Source of the DNA: Leadbetterella lacunae
GTDB lineage: Bacteria > Bacteroidota > Bacteroidia > Cytophagales > Spirosomataceae
DNA: 64,000 bases
Assembly: GCF_042649125.1 (NCBI RefSeq)
Contig: NZ_JBHRYQ010000001.1
Coordinates: 4,526,001 to 4,590,000, forward strand
Direction: 5' to 3'
The position numbers and the translations under genes were made by a program. Positions within the stretch are counted from its first letter, which is position 1; each line of letters opens with the position of its first letter. Positions 18,195 to 27,433 of this stretch are shown here, piece after piece. Under the pieces are notes generated by a model, which was not told the origin of the DNA, did not search any database, and saw only the letters and a list, made by a program, of their open reading frames with translations.

Positions 18195-18991
18195 GAGAAT
18201 ATTTATTTGCCTTTGTGTTTATAATTATTTCCATCACATCAAATTCTCAGTCTTTACTTATTGCCGAATATGATTTAAATGGAAACGTATCATCCAAACA
18301 AACTAAAGGCAGTAGCAGTATCCCTGAATTAAGTGCAAACCCTGAGAATACGAATCCCGGGCAAGCATCGGTGCTGACCGCAACGGGTTGTGCGGGTACT
18401 ATTCAATGGAGCACGGGGCAAACGGGTAATAGCATTACGGTTAGCCCACTATCATCCACCCATTACACCGCTGAGTGTATAGAAAGTGGCTGTGGTGCTA
18501 ATGGTTTTGAACGAGTCAAAGTCAATGTTATCGCATGTGAGGTTTATACTCTTACTGCAATTACTGCAGTAGCCTCTGTAAAACTTGGTCAGCCAGTGAG
18601 TCTTTTTGCCTATGGCTGTCCGGGGGGCATCATAAAATGGAGTACAGGTCAAGTAGGCGGTCAAATAAGCACCAAAGTGTATGAAACTACAGCTATTTAT
18701 AAAGCCACCTGCACATCTGAATTTTGTGATGACCAAGGCTCTGCTTATGTAATTGTTGGTGGCACTACGGGCTGTGCAAATGGTGATGTACTACTAACCA
18801 AACAAGCAGGTAGTTGGGCAGACCCAGCCACATGGGCTTGTAACCGTGTGCCCGGTATAAACGATGAAGTATTGCTAAACCATGAAGTTACACTTTACGG
18901 AATAAACGGCTACGCCAAAACCATCATTTTCAAAAACGGAACCTTAATCTATAGTGATACGGGCAAGTTATACACCTCTGCAAACAATTAA
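18191..18991 (+). CDS. Secreted protein with two Ig/PKD-like repeats and a G8-like end
   Basis: This 266-aa protein has a signal peptide (about 1-20). Two ~80-residue beta repeats each contain GC-G-I-WSTGQ-G-I followed by YxAxC. A C-terminal segment (SWADPATWACNRVPG, NDEVLLNHEVTL) is typical of the G8-like/cell-surface signatures of Bacteroidota. It starts inside the RHS stop codon (4-bp overlap) and is followed after 4 bases by the first fibre gene, so it is cotranslated with the RHS protein. It occupies the position of an immunity gene, but its export signal and surface domains point to a structural or adhesive role. Confidence 0.7.
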   Translation: MREYLFAFVFIIISITSNSQSLLIAEYDLNGNVSSKQTKGSSSIPELSANPENTNPGQASVLTATGCAGTIQWSTGQTGNSITVSPLSSTHYTAECIESGCGANGFERVKVNVIACEVYTLTAITAVASVKLGQPVSLFAYGCPGGIIKWSTGQVGGQISTKVYETTAIYKATCTSEFCDDQGSAYVIVGGTTGCANGDVLLTKQAGSWADPATWACNRVPGINDEVLLNHEVTLYGINGYAKTIIFKNGTLIYSDTGKLYTSANN

Positions 18992-18995
18992 AAAC

Positions 18996-21170
18996 ATGAA
19001 AAATATCAGCATTTTACTCTTGCTAATTTTGCCTTTTGTCACTTTCTCGCAAGCACCCACAAGTGGCTTAGTGGCCTATTATCCTTTGGACGGTGGGGCT
19101 GCAATTGATGCAAGTGGCAACAACCGAAATGGTAACCTTTCGGGAGGAATAACCCAGACTGCTAATAGGTATGGAGAAGACGGGAAAGCGTTGATGTTTG
19201 ACGGTATAAATGGATCGATTGTAGTATCCAACTGGAACATCTTGACAGGAAACGCTAGTAGGTCAATGTCATTGTGGTTTAAAACAAGTGGTTATCCTCC
19301 ACTTCATAGTGTTTACTTAATTTGGGGGGCAAGTGCAGTAAATCAAACAAGTTGGTTGGGTACATATACTTCTGCTGGAAATAAACTTTTACATTTTTCA
19401 GCTGGTTCTGTAAATATTGTCTCCGTTTCTAACCAGCCTCAATATTATGATAATAGTTGGCATAATATGATAGTTACCTCTAATGGAACTACCATAAAAC
19501 TCTACTTAGACGGTGTAGAAGTAGGTAGTTTAAACGGCACATTAAATACTGCAAGTAGTTCATTATTTATTGGTCGTTTTATTACCGCCAGCGATTACTT
19601 TAAAGGTGCTTTAGACGACATCAGAATATACAATAGGGCTTTATCCCATCAGGAAATTCAAACTATGTACCTCTCGGAAGTACCGAGCCAATATAACACC
19701 GAACTGGTAAAGATTGGCTCTGATAGATTCATACATAATACTGGTGTTGCCAATACCTACATGGGCGTAAGGGCGGGTTTGAATACCAATGGGTCTAATA
19801 ATACCTTTTATGGTTTTGAATCTGGGCAGAGTGGTTCATCAGGGGATAATAATACGTTTGTGGGAACAAGTGCAGGTAAAGTAAACGTGGGTTCAGCCAA
19901 CACGTTTATAGGCACAGAATCGGGACTTACAAATACTAGTGGTGGAGCGAACACATATTTAGGTCATAAAGCTGGAAACTCACAAAATACTTCAATGAAT
20001 GTTATGATCGGTGCAGGTTCAGGTCAATACTCCGAAACTGGTGACAGAAACGTATATATCGGTTATCAAGCTGGATATGGCAACAGCAATGACAAAAATG
20101 TAGGTCAAAGAAATGTAAATATTGGCTGGAGTGCTGGTTATAAAAACACCACCGGCAATTACAACACTCTAACTGGATATCAAAGCGGATTTGCAAACCA
20201 GACAGGCATTTCAAATACATTTTATGGTTACAATACAGCTAGTAGTTTAGATGGAGGAAATCATAATACACTACTAGGTTATAATGTTGGGCAATATTTA
20301 ATTAGCGGTAATTATAATACATATTTAGGTAGCCAAAGTGGGCGAGGGGCGGCTTCACCAAATCAAAATACTGGAAGCTCAAACTCTGTTGTAGGTTACG
20401 CTGCAGGATATAAAAATACCACTGGTTCAGAAAATAGTTTCTTTGGATATACAAGTGGGTATTTTAATACCATTGGAAGCAAAAACACTTTTATTGGGCG
20501 TGAGGCCGGATTTAATTCCACAACCGGAACAAACAATACATTTATAGGGCACGAATCTGGTCTTGAATTAGTGTCAGGTTCAAATAACACTTTCATTGGT
20601 AGGCAGGCAAATAGTATAGGTAGTAGTAAAGCAATTCTTCAATATTCAGCTGCAATAGGTGCAGAGGCAAAAGTGTCAGTTAATAATGCAATTGTACTTG
20701 GTGATACAATTAGAGGAATAAAAGTAGGGATAGGCATGACAAATCCACAATATCCGCTCGATGTAAAAGGTGTTGTAAATATGCGAATTGGTTTCAATTC
20801 TCCTGGTATAAAAATCAATGGAAATGACTTCATGGGTCTTGATCAGGATGGCGAATATTGGGTTTCTAATTTTAAAATGAAATATTCTGATGAAAGTCAA
20901 TGGGCTGATAAAGTATTTACTCCTAGTTATGAAGTTTTGGCTTTAAATAATCTATCACAATTTATACATAAGAACGGTCATTTACCAGGAATTCCATCGG
21001 CTTCAGACGTTGTCCAAAATGGTGTAGAGATTCAAAAAATAATACCTGCATTATTAGCCAAAATAGAAGAATTAAGCCTTTATCTTATTGATCAGCAGAA
21101 AGCTATCGATATTATTAAATCTGAAAACACAGAACTTCAGGAAGAAGTCAAAAAACTGAAAGCATTATGA
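18996..21170 (+). CDS. LamG and YadA-head-like fibre protein 1
   Basis: This 724-aa protein is counted from the ATG at 18996, because an upstream in-frame ATG at 18954 would lie inside the previous gene and precede the signal peptide. It has a signal peptide (about 1-19) and a LamG/concanavalin-like domain (about 22-225, ending IYNRALSHQEIQTMYLSE). About 20 short repeats of the NTFIGxxSGxxNTTG type follow (about 245-555), forming a YadA-head-like beta-roll. Then come a YPLDVKG motif and the Bacteroidota tail-fibre C-terminus (HLPGIPSASDV...) ending in a coiled coil, which suggests a trimeric fibre. Stop and next start overlap as ATGA. Confidence 0.82.
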   Translation: MKNISILLLLILPFVTFSQAPTSGLVAYYPLDGGAAIDASGNNRNGNLSGGITQTANRYGEDGKALMFDGINGSIVVSNWNILTGNASRSMSLWFKTSGYPPLHSVYLIWGASAVNQTSWLGTYTSAGNKLLHFSAGSVNIVSVSNQPQYYDNSWHNMIVTSNGTTIKLYLDGVEVGSLNGTLNTASSSLFIGRFITASDYFKGALDDIRIYNRALSHQEIQTMYLSEVPSQYNTELVKIGSDRFIHNTGVANTYMGVRAGLNTNGSNNTFYGFESGQSGSSGDNNTFVGTSAGKVNVGSANTFIGTESGLTNTSGGANTYLGHKAGNSQNTSMNVMIGAGSGQYSETGDRNVYIGYQAGYGNSNDKNVGQRNVNIGWSAGYKNTTGNYNTLTGYQSGFANQTGISNTFYGYNTASSLDGGNHNTLLGYNVGQYLISGNYNTYLGSQSGRGAASPNQNTGSSNSVVGYAAGYKNTTGSENSFFGYTSGYFNTIGSKNTFIGREAGFNSTTGTNNTFIGHESGLELVSGSNNTFIGRQANSIGSSKAILQYSAAIGAEAKVSVNNAIVLGDTIRGIKVGIGMTNPQYPLDVKGVVNMRIGFNSPGIKINGNDFMGLDQDGEYWVSNFKMKYSDESQWADKVFTPSYEVLALNNLSQFIHKNGHLPGIPSASDVVQNGVEIQKIIPALLAKIEELSLYLIDQQKAIDIIKSENTELQEEVKKLKAL

Positions 21171-23401
21171 AAAAAAATCTCCTCTTTTTGTTTCTAATTT
21201 TTCTTAACTTTTTATCAAATGCCCAGGCACCTAGCAGCGGTTTGGTAGCCTATTATCCTTTAGATGGAGGTGTTGCTTCAGATGCTTCAGGAAATGGTCA
21301 TGATGGCAACCTTACAGGTGGTATAACCCAAACTGCCAATAGATATGGCGAAGATGGGAAAGCCATGCAGTTTAATGGAACAAATGGTCTAATAGTTATA
21401 GACAATTGGCAAACAATTACTGGCGGATCTGCAAGATCAATTAGTGTTTGGTTTAAAACTTCATTGCCGATCAAAACAGAGTATATGGTATCATGGGGCA
21501 ACTATGGTAATTTTTGGGCTAGTTATTTAGGAACCTACATGTGGAATGGCGGAAGATATTTAGGTTTTGTAGGATACAACAGTGATAATTTTATTACTAA
21601 TCCTTTCCAATTTTATGATAATAGCTGGCATCACATGATAATAACATATGAAAATTCAAATAAGAATTTATATGTAGATGGAGTATTACAAAAAACTACT
21701 ACCGGTGCTTTATCCACCACAAGTACAAAACTTAGATTAGGTAGTAATTCTGGAGGTGGCGATTTGTATTCTGGAGCACTAGATGATGTCAGAATTTACA
21801 ATAGAGCTTTGACATTACAAGAAATACAAACTATGTATCTATCCGAGGTACCAAGTACGTATAATACCGAATTGGTAAAGATTGGCTCCGATAGGTTCAT
21901 ACATAATACTGGCATTGCCAATACCTACATGGGCGTAAGGGCGGGTCTAAACAGTAACGGCTCAAATAATACTTTCTACGGCTTTGAATCAGGTCAAAGT
22001 GGTAGTGCAGGGGATAATAATACTTTTATGGGAACAAGTGCAGGTAAAGTAAACGTGGGTTCAGCCAACACGTTTATTGGTGCAAACGCAGGAAAGGCTA
22101 CTTCTTCTGGAAGTGAGAATATATTTGTTGGTTCCGGAAGTGGTACGAACAATACAACGGCAAATAATAATATTTTTCTTGGGAGTGGTAGCGGCCAAAC
22201 TAATACAATTGGCGGTGCTAATATTTATATTGGTTCTAAAGCAGGGAGTATACAAAATACAGGTGCAAACGTAATGATAGGGTTTGCCGCAGGACAATAT
22301 TCAGAATCTGGAGCAGATAATGTATTTCTGGGGTATTACGCTGGAAGAGGTGCTTCTTCTTCCGAAAGGAACACAGGAAGACGTAACGTATTTATCGGGC
22401 GACAATCAGGATACTCTAATACAACAGGTCAATACAATACTTATTCGGGCTATTACAGCGGCTACAAAAATACAACAGGAATTGCCAATTCTCACATTGG
22501 TTACTTAGCAGGTTTCAATCAGGATGTAGGAAATCATAATACAACTGTTGGATATAGCTCAGGTACTTACATGAGTAGTGGTCAAAATAACACGTTTGTA
22601 GGGAGTGGTTCAGGTAGGGGGACGTCGGCTTCTATTTTAAATTCTGGTGACAATAATTCGTTACTGGGATATGCTGCCGGGTACAATCTAACTACCGGTT
22701 CAGAAAACAGTTTTATTGGTTCGGTTAGTGGTTATAGTAACACTACCGGTGCGGCCAATACGCTCATTGGTCGAGAAAGTGGTTATAATTTAACAACGGG
22801 CTCTCAAAATACTTTTATCGGGCACGAATCAGGAAAAGAACTTGTAACAGGTTCATATAACACGTTTGTTGGGAAGCAAGCAAACTCCATCGGCACAAAT
22901 GCACAAACTTTACAATATGCGGCTGCAATTGGTGCCAATGCAAAAGTTTCGGTAAGCAATGCCATTGTTTTGGGAGATACCATCAGGGGAATAAAAGTAG
23001 GGATTGGCATGACAAATCCACAATATCCGCTCGATGTGAAAGGTGTTGTTAATATGCGTGTAGGGTTTAATAATCCGGGTATTAAAATCAATAATCAAGA
23101 TTTCATGGGTATTGATGAAGGAGGAGAATTTTGGGTTTCGAACTTCAAAATGAAATATAAGAATGAACATGAATGGGCAGATAAAGTATTTGAAAAAGGC
23201 TATAAACTCAAACCAATAAGTGAAGTAGTATCTTTTGCAGAAAGGAACAAAAGGCTTCCCGGGATGCCTTCAGCTGAAACTGTATCAACTGATGGTGTTG
23301 AAATACAAAAGATGGTTTCACTTCTCTTAGAAAAGGTTGAGGAGTTGACTATTTATGTTTCTGAATTAGAGAAGAAAATAAAAGTTTTAGAAAATAAATA
23401 A
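21167..23401 (+). CDS. LamG and YadA-head-like fibre protein 2
   Basis: This 744-aa protein is a tandem paralogue of the preceding gene with the same domain order: signal peptide (1-19), LamG (about 22-228), NTFIG-type beta-roll repeats (about 245-575), YPLDVKG junction and C-terminal coiled coil (VEELTIYVSELEKKIKVLE). Similarity is nearly complete at the DNA level in the linker after LamG (KIGSDRFIHNTG) and at GIGMTNPQYPLDVKGVVNMR. It is much lower in the LamG face and the repeats, which suggests duplication with selective divergence or gene conversion. It is last in the 9646-23401 operon. It is likely a partner or alternative of fibre 1 in a surface adhesin. Confidence 0.82.
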   Translation: MKKNLLFLFLIFLNFLSNAQAPSSGLVAYYPLDGGVASDASGNGHDGNLTGGITQTANRYGEDGKAMQFNGTNGLIVIDNWQTITGGSARSISVWFKTSLPIKTEYMVSWGNYGNFWASYLGTYMWNGGRYLGFVGYNSDNFITNPFQFYDNSWHHMIITYENSNKNLYVDGVLQKTTTGALSTTSTKLRLGSNSGGGDLYSGALDDVRIYNRALTLQEIQTMYLSEVPSTYNTELVKIGSDRFIHNTGIANTYMGVRAGLNSNGSNNTFYGFESGQSGSAGDNNTFMGTSAGKVNVGSANTFIGANAGKATSSGSENIFVGSGSGTNNTTANNNIFLGSGSGQTNTIGGANIYIGSKAGSIQNTGANVMIGFAAGQYSESGADNVFLGYYAGRGASSSERNTGRRNVFIGRQSGYSNTTGQYNTYSGYYSGYKNTTGIANSHIGYLAGFNQDVGNHNTTVGYSSGTYMSSGQNNTFVGSGSGRGTSASILNSGDNNSLLGYAAGYNLTTGSENSFIGSVSGYSNTTGAANTLIGRESGYNLTTGSQNTFIGHESGKELVTGSYNTFVGKQANSIGTNAQTLQYAAAIGANAKVSVSNAIVLGDTIRGIKVGIGMTNPQYPLDVKGVVNMRVGFNNPGIKINNQDFMGIDEGGEFWVSNFKMKYKNEHEWADKVFEKGYKLKPISEVVSFAERNKRLPGMPSAETVSTDGVEIQKMVSLLLEKVEELTIYVSELEKKIKVLENK

Positions 23402-23629
23402 ATTCGCGTTAATGTTTCAACTAAAATGCATTGGAGAAAGTATATAAAAGATCTTGGCGTCGTAAGGTCATCAAATGTGTATTATTTTGTAATTTTAGAG
23501 ACACACTTATATAATTCCTGATATTTTTTAAATGGGCTTTTATAGTTTCTTTTTCTCTGCTACAGTCATTGTGATTGGAATGTTTATTTAATGTTTGTTC
23601 TTTTAATTTTAGTGGAGTACCTCAACTCA

Positions 23630-26600
23630 TCATTCCGGCTCCGCAGCCATGGATAGGGGAGTGTCGTTGTTTTTGTTTAGGGTGTACGTTTTAGTACTAG
23701 TAAAATCATTTGCCAACAGCTTTGCTTGCTCCAGTACTGTTTCGGTGGCTTTGGCTTGCATGTTTGGTGGATAGCCATGCTTTCTTAGTATTTTCTTTAC
23801 AGCAATTCTCATTTTGGCTTGGAGGTTTTCTCTTACCGTCCAGTCAATGCTTGTGTTGGCTCTTACTGTATCTACTAATTCACGTGCGATGTGACGTAAA
23901 ATCTCATCTCCCAGTACCGATACGGCACTGTCGTTTACTTCTAGTGCTGAATAAAAGGCAAACTCCCTAAAGTCAAGTCCAAGTTCTTCTCCTTTTCGGT
24001 CGGCTTCTTTTATTTCTTTGGCCAGTTTTATTAGTTCATCTATTACTTGGGCTGACGTTATCAAGTTGTTTTGATAGTTTCGGACAGAATTCGATATCAT
24101 TTCAGAAAACTTCTTCGACTGCACAATATTCGTTTTTTGTCTTGTCTTTATCTCGTCATTCAATAGTTTTTTTAGCAACTCCAAAGCAAGGTTTTTGTGA
24201 TTCATTCCTTTTACCTCTGCCAAAAACTCATCAGAAAGGATAGAGATATCCGGTTTCTTAATTCCTGCTGCATCAAAAATATCTACTACGTCTTCAGCCA
24301 CCACTGCATCTGATAATATTTGCTTGATAGCCGTATCAAGGTCATATGAACTTATAGACTTACCACTTTCGGTTACTTTAACTATTCGTGCTTTAATGGC
24401 TTGAAATAAACCCACTTCATCTCTGATGTCGTTTGTAAAAGGATGCGGTACCGAAATGGCGAATGATTTTGATAACGTAGTTACGGAAGCCGTAAATCTG
24501 GCTTTTCCATCTTCCAATCCTAAAATAAAATTGGCTGCTTTGATTGGGAAATACAGCTTTTCTTTTGGAGTTAAACCAAAGAAAGCTTGATAGTCAAAGC
24601 CCTTAGGTTCTGTTAGCTCGGTAGGTTGCTCTTCAAACATCTGGGCCACTATTTCGTATTTGCTCATCATAACCGATGCCGCTTCCTCCTGGTCAAATGT
24701 AGGCTTTCCTTTGCCGCCACTTTCAGTGTAAACAGATAAGGCTTTTTTGAGGTCGGTTGCTATGCCGATATAATCCACCACCAAACCACCTTCTTTGTCT
24801 TTATATACTCGGTTTACACGTGCTATGGCTTGCATGAGGTTATGGCCTCTCATGGGCTTGTCTATGTAGAGTGTATGCATACTTGGTGCATCAAAACCAG
24901 TAAGCCACATATCCCTTACAATGGCAAGTTTAAGGCTGTCTTTCGGGTCTTTTAGGCGTTCGCCTAATGCCTTTCTTTTCGGTTTGTTTCGTACATGAGG
25001 CTGGAAATTCAAAGGATCAGAAGATGAACCTGTCATTACCACTTTTATAGCTCCTTCGGTATCCTCGTTGCTGTGCCATTCGGGTCTTATTTTAACAATC
25101 TCGTCATAGAGGTCTACACATATTCTTCTACTCATACATACTATCATGGCTTTGCCGTCAAGTATGGCATTTCTAGCCTCAAAATGGGCTACAATATCCG
25201 CAGCTATTAGCGACAAGCGATGTTGGTTACCAACTATGGCTTCTAGTCTTGCCCATTTGGCTTTCAGCTTCTGTTGGCTGTTAAGTTCTTCGGTTTCGGT
25301 TAATTCCTCAAAGTCTGAATCAACTCTCGGGATCTCTTCTTCTTTTAGTTTGATTTTGGCCAGTCGGTTTTCGTAAAAAATACGTACGGTGGCTCCGTCT
25401 TCTACAGCTTGCTGAATGTCGTATACATCTATATAGTCTCCAAAAACCGCCTGTGTGTTTTTGTCTGTGTTTTCTATGGGTGTGCCTGTAAAACCGATAA
25501 ATGAAGCATTGGGCAAGGCATCACGCATGTGTTTTGCAAAACCATCCATAAAGTCGTATTGGCTTCGGTGTGCTTCGTCTGCTATTACTACTATGTTTCT
25601 TCGGTCTGACAGCTCGTCAAATTTGCCTTTGATATTCTTGAACTTTCCATTGCCCAAATCTATCTTTTCCTCTACTTCAGGTAAGAATTTTTGGATGGTG
25701 GTAAATACAATACCGCCTGAGGTTACAGACAATAGTTTCTTTAAGTCGTCTCTGTTTTCTGCCTGAACGGGTGTTTGCCTTAGAATGTCTTGACTCAACG
25801 AGAATGTTTCGAAGAGTTGGTCGTCAAGGTCGTTTCTGTCGGTCAATATTACCAAGGTCGGGTTGTTGAGTGCCAATACCAATTTACCTGCATAGTAAGC
25901 CATAGAAAAGCTCTTTCCGCTGCCTTGTGTATGCCAGATTACTCCGGCTCTTTGGTCACCGTTTTCCGCCGTTGCTTTTTTGGTGGCTTCCACCGCTTTA
26001 TTTACCGCAAAATATTGGTGATACCGGGGTACTATCTTGGTAATTTTCTCTTTGTTAAGTTGAAAAATAGTAAAGTGACGGATAAGGTCAAGCAAAACCG
26101 TTTTGTTTAGCATACCTTTGACCATAACCTCCATTTGAGGGATGTTTTCGTCTGCTACTAATTTGCCATCTATGGATTTCCACGGGACAAAAAACTGCTT
26201 GGGAGAAGTCAATGAACCGTAAAGTGCATCCCAACCGTCAGATGCTACGAGTAAGGTGTTGTATTGAAAAAGGCTTGGTATGGTTTGTTTGTAGGTCTGT
26301 AGTTGGTTAAATGCCGCATGCACGTTTGCGTTTTCGTCTACCGCATTTTTAAGTTCTATAACAACTAAGGGCAAACCATTTACAAACAAAATAACATCAG
26401 GCCTTTTGTTTACACTTCCTTCTATTACCGTAAATTGGTTTACTACCAAAAACTCGTTGTTGCTTGGTGTTTCGTAATCAATCAGCCAAACTTTATCTCC
26501 GGCTATTCGGTCACCTTTTCGATATTCTATGTCTACACCTTCAGTTAGGTATTTGTGAAACTGATAGTTGTTTTGGAATAATTCGGGGCTATCTGCACGC

Positions 26601-26824
26601 AGTACTTTCTTTAGTGCTTCTTCTTGTGCCTCGTAGGGTATGTTTTTGTTAAGTTTGGCTATAGCTTCCTGCAAGCGATTTTTTAACACTACTTCAGCAT
26701 ATTCTCTTTCGGGATATTCACCATCTGGCGAAATCGTTTTTCCGTTTATGTAAACATACCCCAAATCAACAAACTCCTGTATGAAAACTTGCTCTATGTG
26801 GTCTTCTGATAGTACTGCTGCCAT
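23630..26824 (-). CDS. hsdR: Type I restriction enzyme, R subunit
   Basis: This 1064-aa protein is the expected size for HsdR. It has a PD-(D/E)xK nuclease motif near residues 135-160 (PDVILFVN...VVIELKN) and Walker A near 298 (HTQGSGKSF). A DEAH-type motif lies near 411 (IADEAHRSQ), TGTPIE near 440, and further SF2 translocase motifs follow (GFDAPSMHTLYIDKPM, QAIARVNR). A helical C-terminal domain should bind HsdM/HsdS. It cleaves DNA after ATP-driven translocation. It is the last gene of the operon hsdM-fic-hsdS-ogg-hsdR, 3 bases after the glycosylase gene. All key motifs are intact. Confidence 0.96.
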   Translation of the reverse strand: MAAVLSEDHIEQVFIQEFVDLGYVYINGKTISPDGEYPEREYAEVVLKNRLQEAIAKLNKNIPYEAQEEALKKVLRADSPELFQNNYQFHKYLTEGVDIEYRKGDRIAGDKVWLIDYETPSNNEFLVVNQFTVIEGSVNKRPDVILFVNGLPLVVIELKNAVDENANVHAAFNQLQTYKQTIPSLFQYNTLLVASDGWDALYGSLTSPKQFFVPWKSIDGKLVADENIPQMEVMVKGMLNKTVLLDLIRHFTIFQLNKEKITKIVPRYHQYFAVNKAVEATKKATAENGDQRAGVIWHTQGSGKSFSMAYYAGKLVLALNNPTLVILTDRNDLDDQLFETFSLSQDILRQTPVQAENRDDLKKLLSVTSGGIVFTTIQKFLPEVEEKIDLGNGKFKNIKGKFDELSDRRNIVVIADEAHRSQYDFMDGFAKHMRDALPNASFIGFTGTPIENTDKNTQAVFGDYIDVYDIQQAVEDGATVRIFYENRLAKIKLKEEEIPRVDSDFEELTETEELNSQQKLKAKWARLEAIVGNQHRLSLIAADIVAHFEARNAILDGKAMIVCMSRRICVDLYDEIVKIRPEWHSNEDTEGAIKVVMTGSSSDPLNFQPHVRNKPKRKALGERLKDPKDSLKLAIVRDMWLTGFDAPSMHTLYIDKPMRGHNLMQAIARVNRVYKDKEGGLVVDYIGIATDLKKALSVYTESGGKGKPTFDQEEAASVMMSKYEIVAQMFEEQPTELTEPKGFDYQAFFGLTPKEKLYFPIKAANFILGLEDGKARFTASVTTLSKSFAISVPHPFTNDIRDEVGLFQAIKARIVKVTESGKSISSYDLDTAIKQILSDAVVAEDVVDIFDAAGIKKPDISILSDEFLAEVKGMNHKNLALELLKKLLNDEIKTRQKTNIVQSKKFSEMISNSVRNYQNNLITSAQVIDELIKLAKEIKEADRKGEELGLDFREFAFYSALEVNDSAVSVLGDEILRHIARELVDTVRANTSIDWTVRENLQAKMRIAVKKILRKHGYPPNMQAKATETVLEQAKLLANDFTSTKTYTLNKNNDTPLSMAAEPE

Positions 26825-26827
26825 GGT

Positions 26828-27433
26828 TCAGATGGATTTTCCGTTTTGGTCAAATAAATAAACTTCGAGTTGCTCAGGTGTTATATTAAACGAAGTGGCC
26901 ATTTCTTGCATACGCTCCAAGTAGTTGATATAAATTCCCACTTTATATGGATTTAAGTCTTTTCTTAGTAGTTCAAAATCAGCAAATACTTTTATTGAAT
27001 TTATAACTTTTTCATCTAAGATCAAGCAAGGTGTTTTGTTAAATGTGTTACCATTAAAAAACAAAAGCTTTGTAACGGTCGAAGGGCCAATTCCTTCTAT
27101 TTGCATCAATGCACCAAAAGCAAAGTATAATTCTGCTAAATTTAACTCATTTTTGTGTTTAAGTAGTTGAGCTATTAGCGTGATATTTTGCATGGTAGGT
27201 CTAAACCGTCTCATTGCGTTGGGGTAGCCCCAAGCCAAAGTTCTGATTATGCCACGTTCTTTATTTCCACTTTCAAAGTCTCTTTTTATTTCATCACGAT
27301 TTATAGCAATTGAGTTAGCTCCAAAATGCTTAACATAGACCTCGTTTTTTAACCAAAATGCACTCTTTATCACCTCAAAAGGTATTTTCTCTTTTTGAAT
27401 TTTCTGTAGGATATGTAATTTATCTATTTTCAT
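26828..27433 (-). CDS. OGG-fold (HhH) DNA glycosylase-like protein in the R-M operon
   Basis: This 201-aa protein has a helix-hairpin-helix at residues about 109-124 (LMQIEGIGPSTVTKLLFF) followed by an Asp at 140 (CLILDEKV). This is the HhH-GPD arrangement of base-excision glycosylases and fits the small OGG-like family often beside restriction-modification genes. The Lys usually right after the GxG turn is Ser118 here; Lys122, 18 residues before Asp140, is the alternative catalytic Lys. Its start overlaps the hsdS stop by 4 bp and it ends 3 bases before hsdR, so it is an integral operon member. It may excise a modified base or help target DNA; the substrate is not shown. Confidence 0.72.
   Translation of the reverse strand: MKIDKLHILQKIQKEKIPFEVIKSAFWLKNEVYVKHFGANSIAINRDEIKRDFESGNKERGIIRTLAWGYPNAMRRFRPTMQNITLIAQLLKHKNELNLAELYFAFGALMQIEGIGPSTVTKLLFFNGNTFNKTPCLILDEKVINSIKVFADFELLRKDLNPYKVGIYINYLERMQEMATSFNITPEQLEVYLFDQNGKSI

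Noticed and set aside
20002..23170. Several antisense open frames within the fibre genes
   Set aside because: Repetitive coding sequence creates long shadow frames; the products are low-complexity and have no start signals or neighbours.
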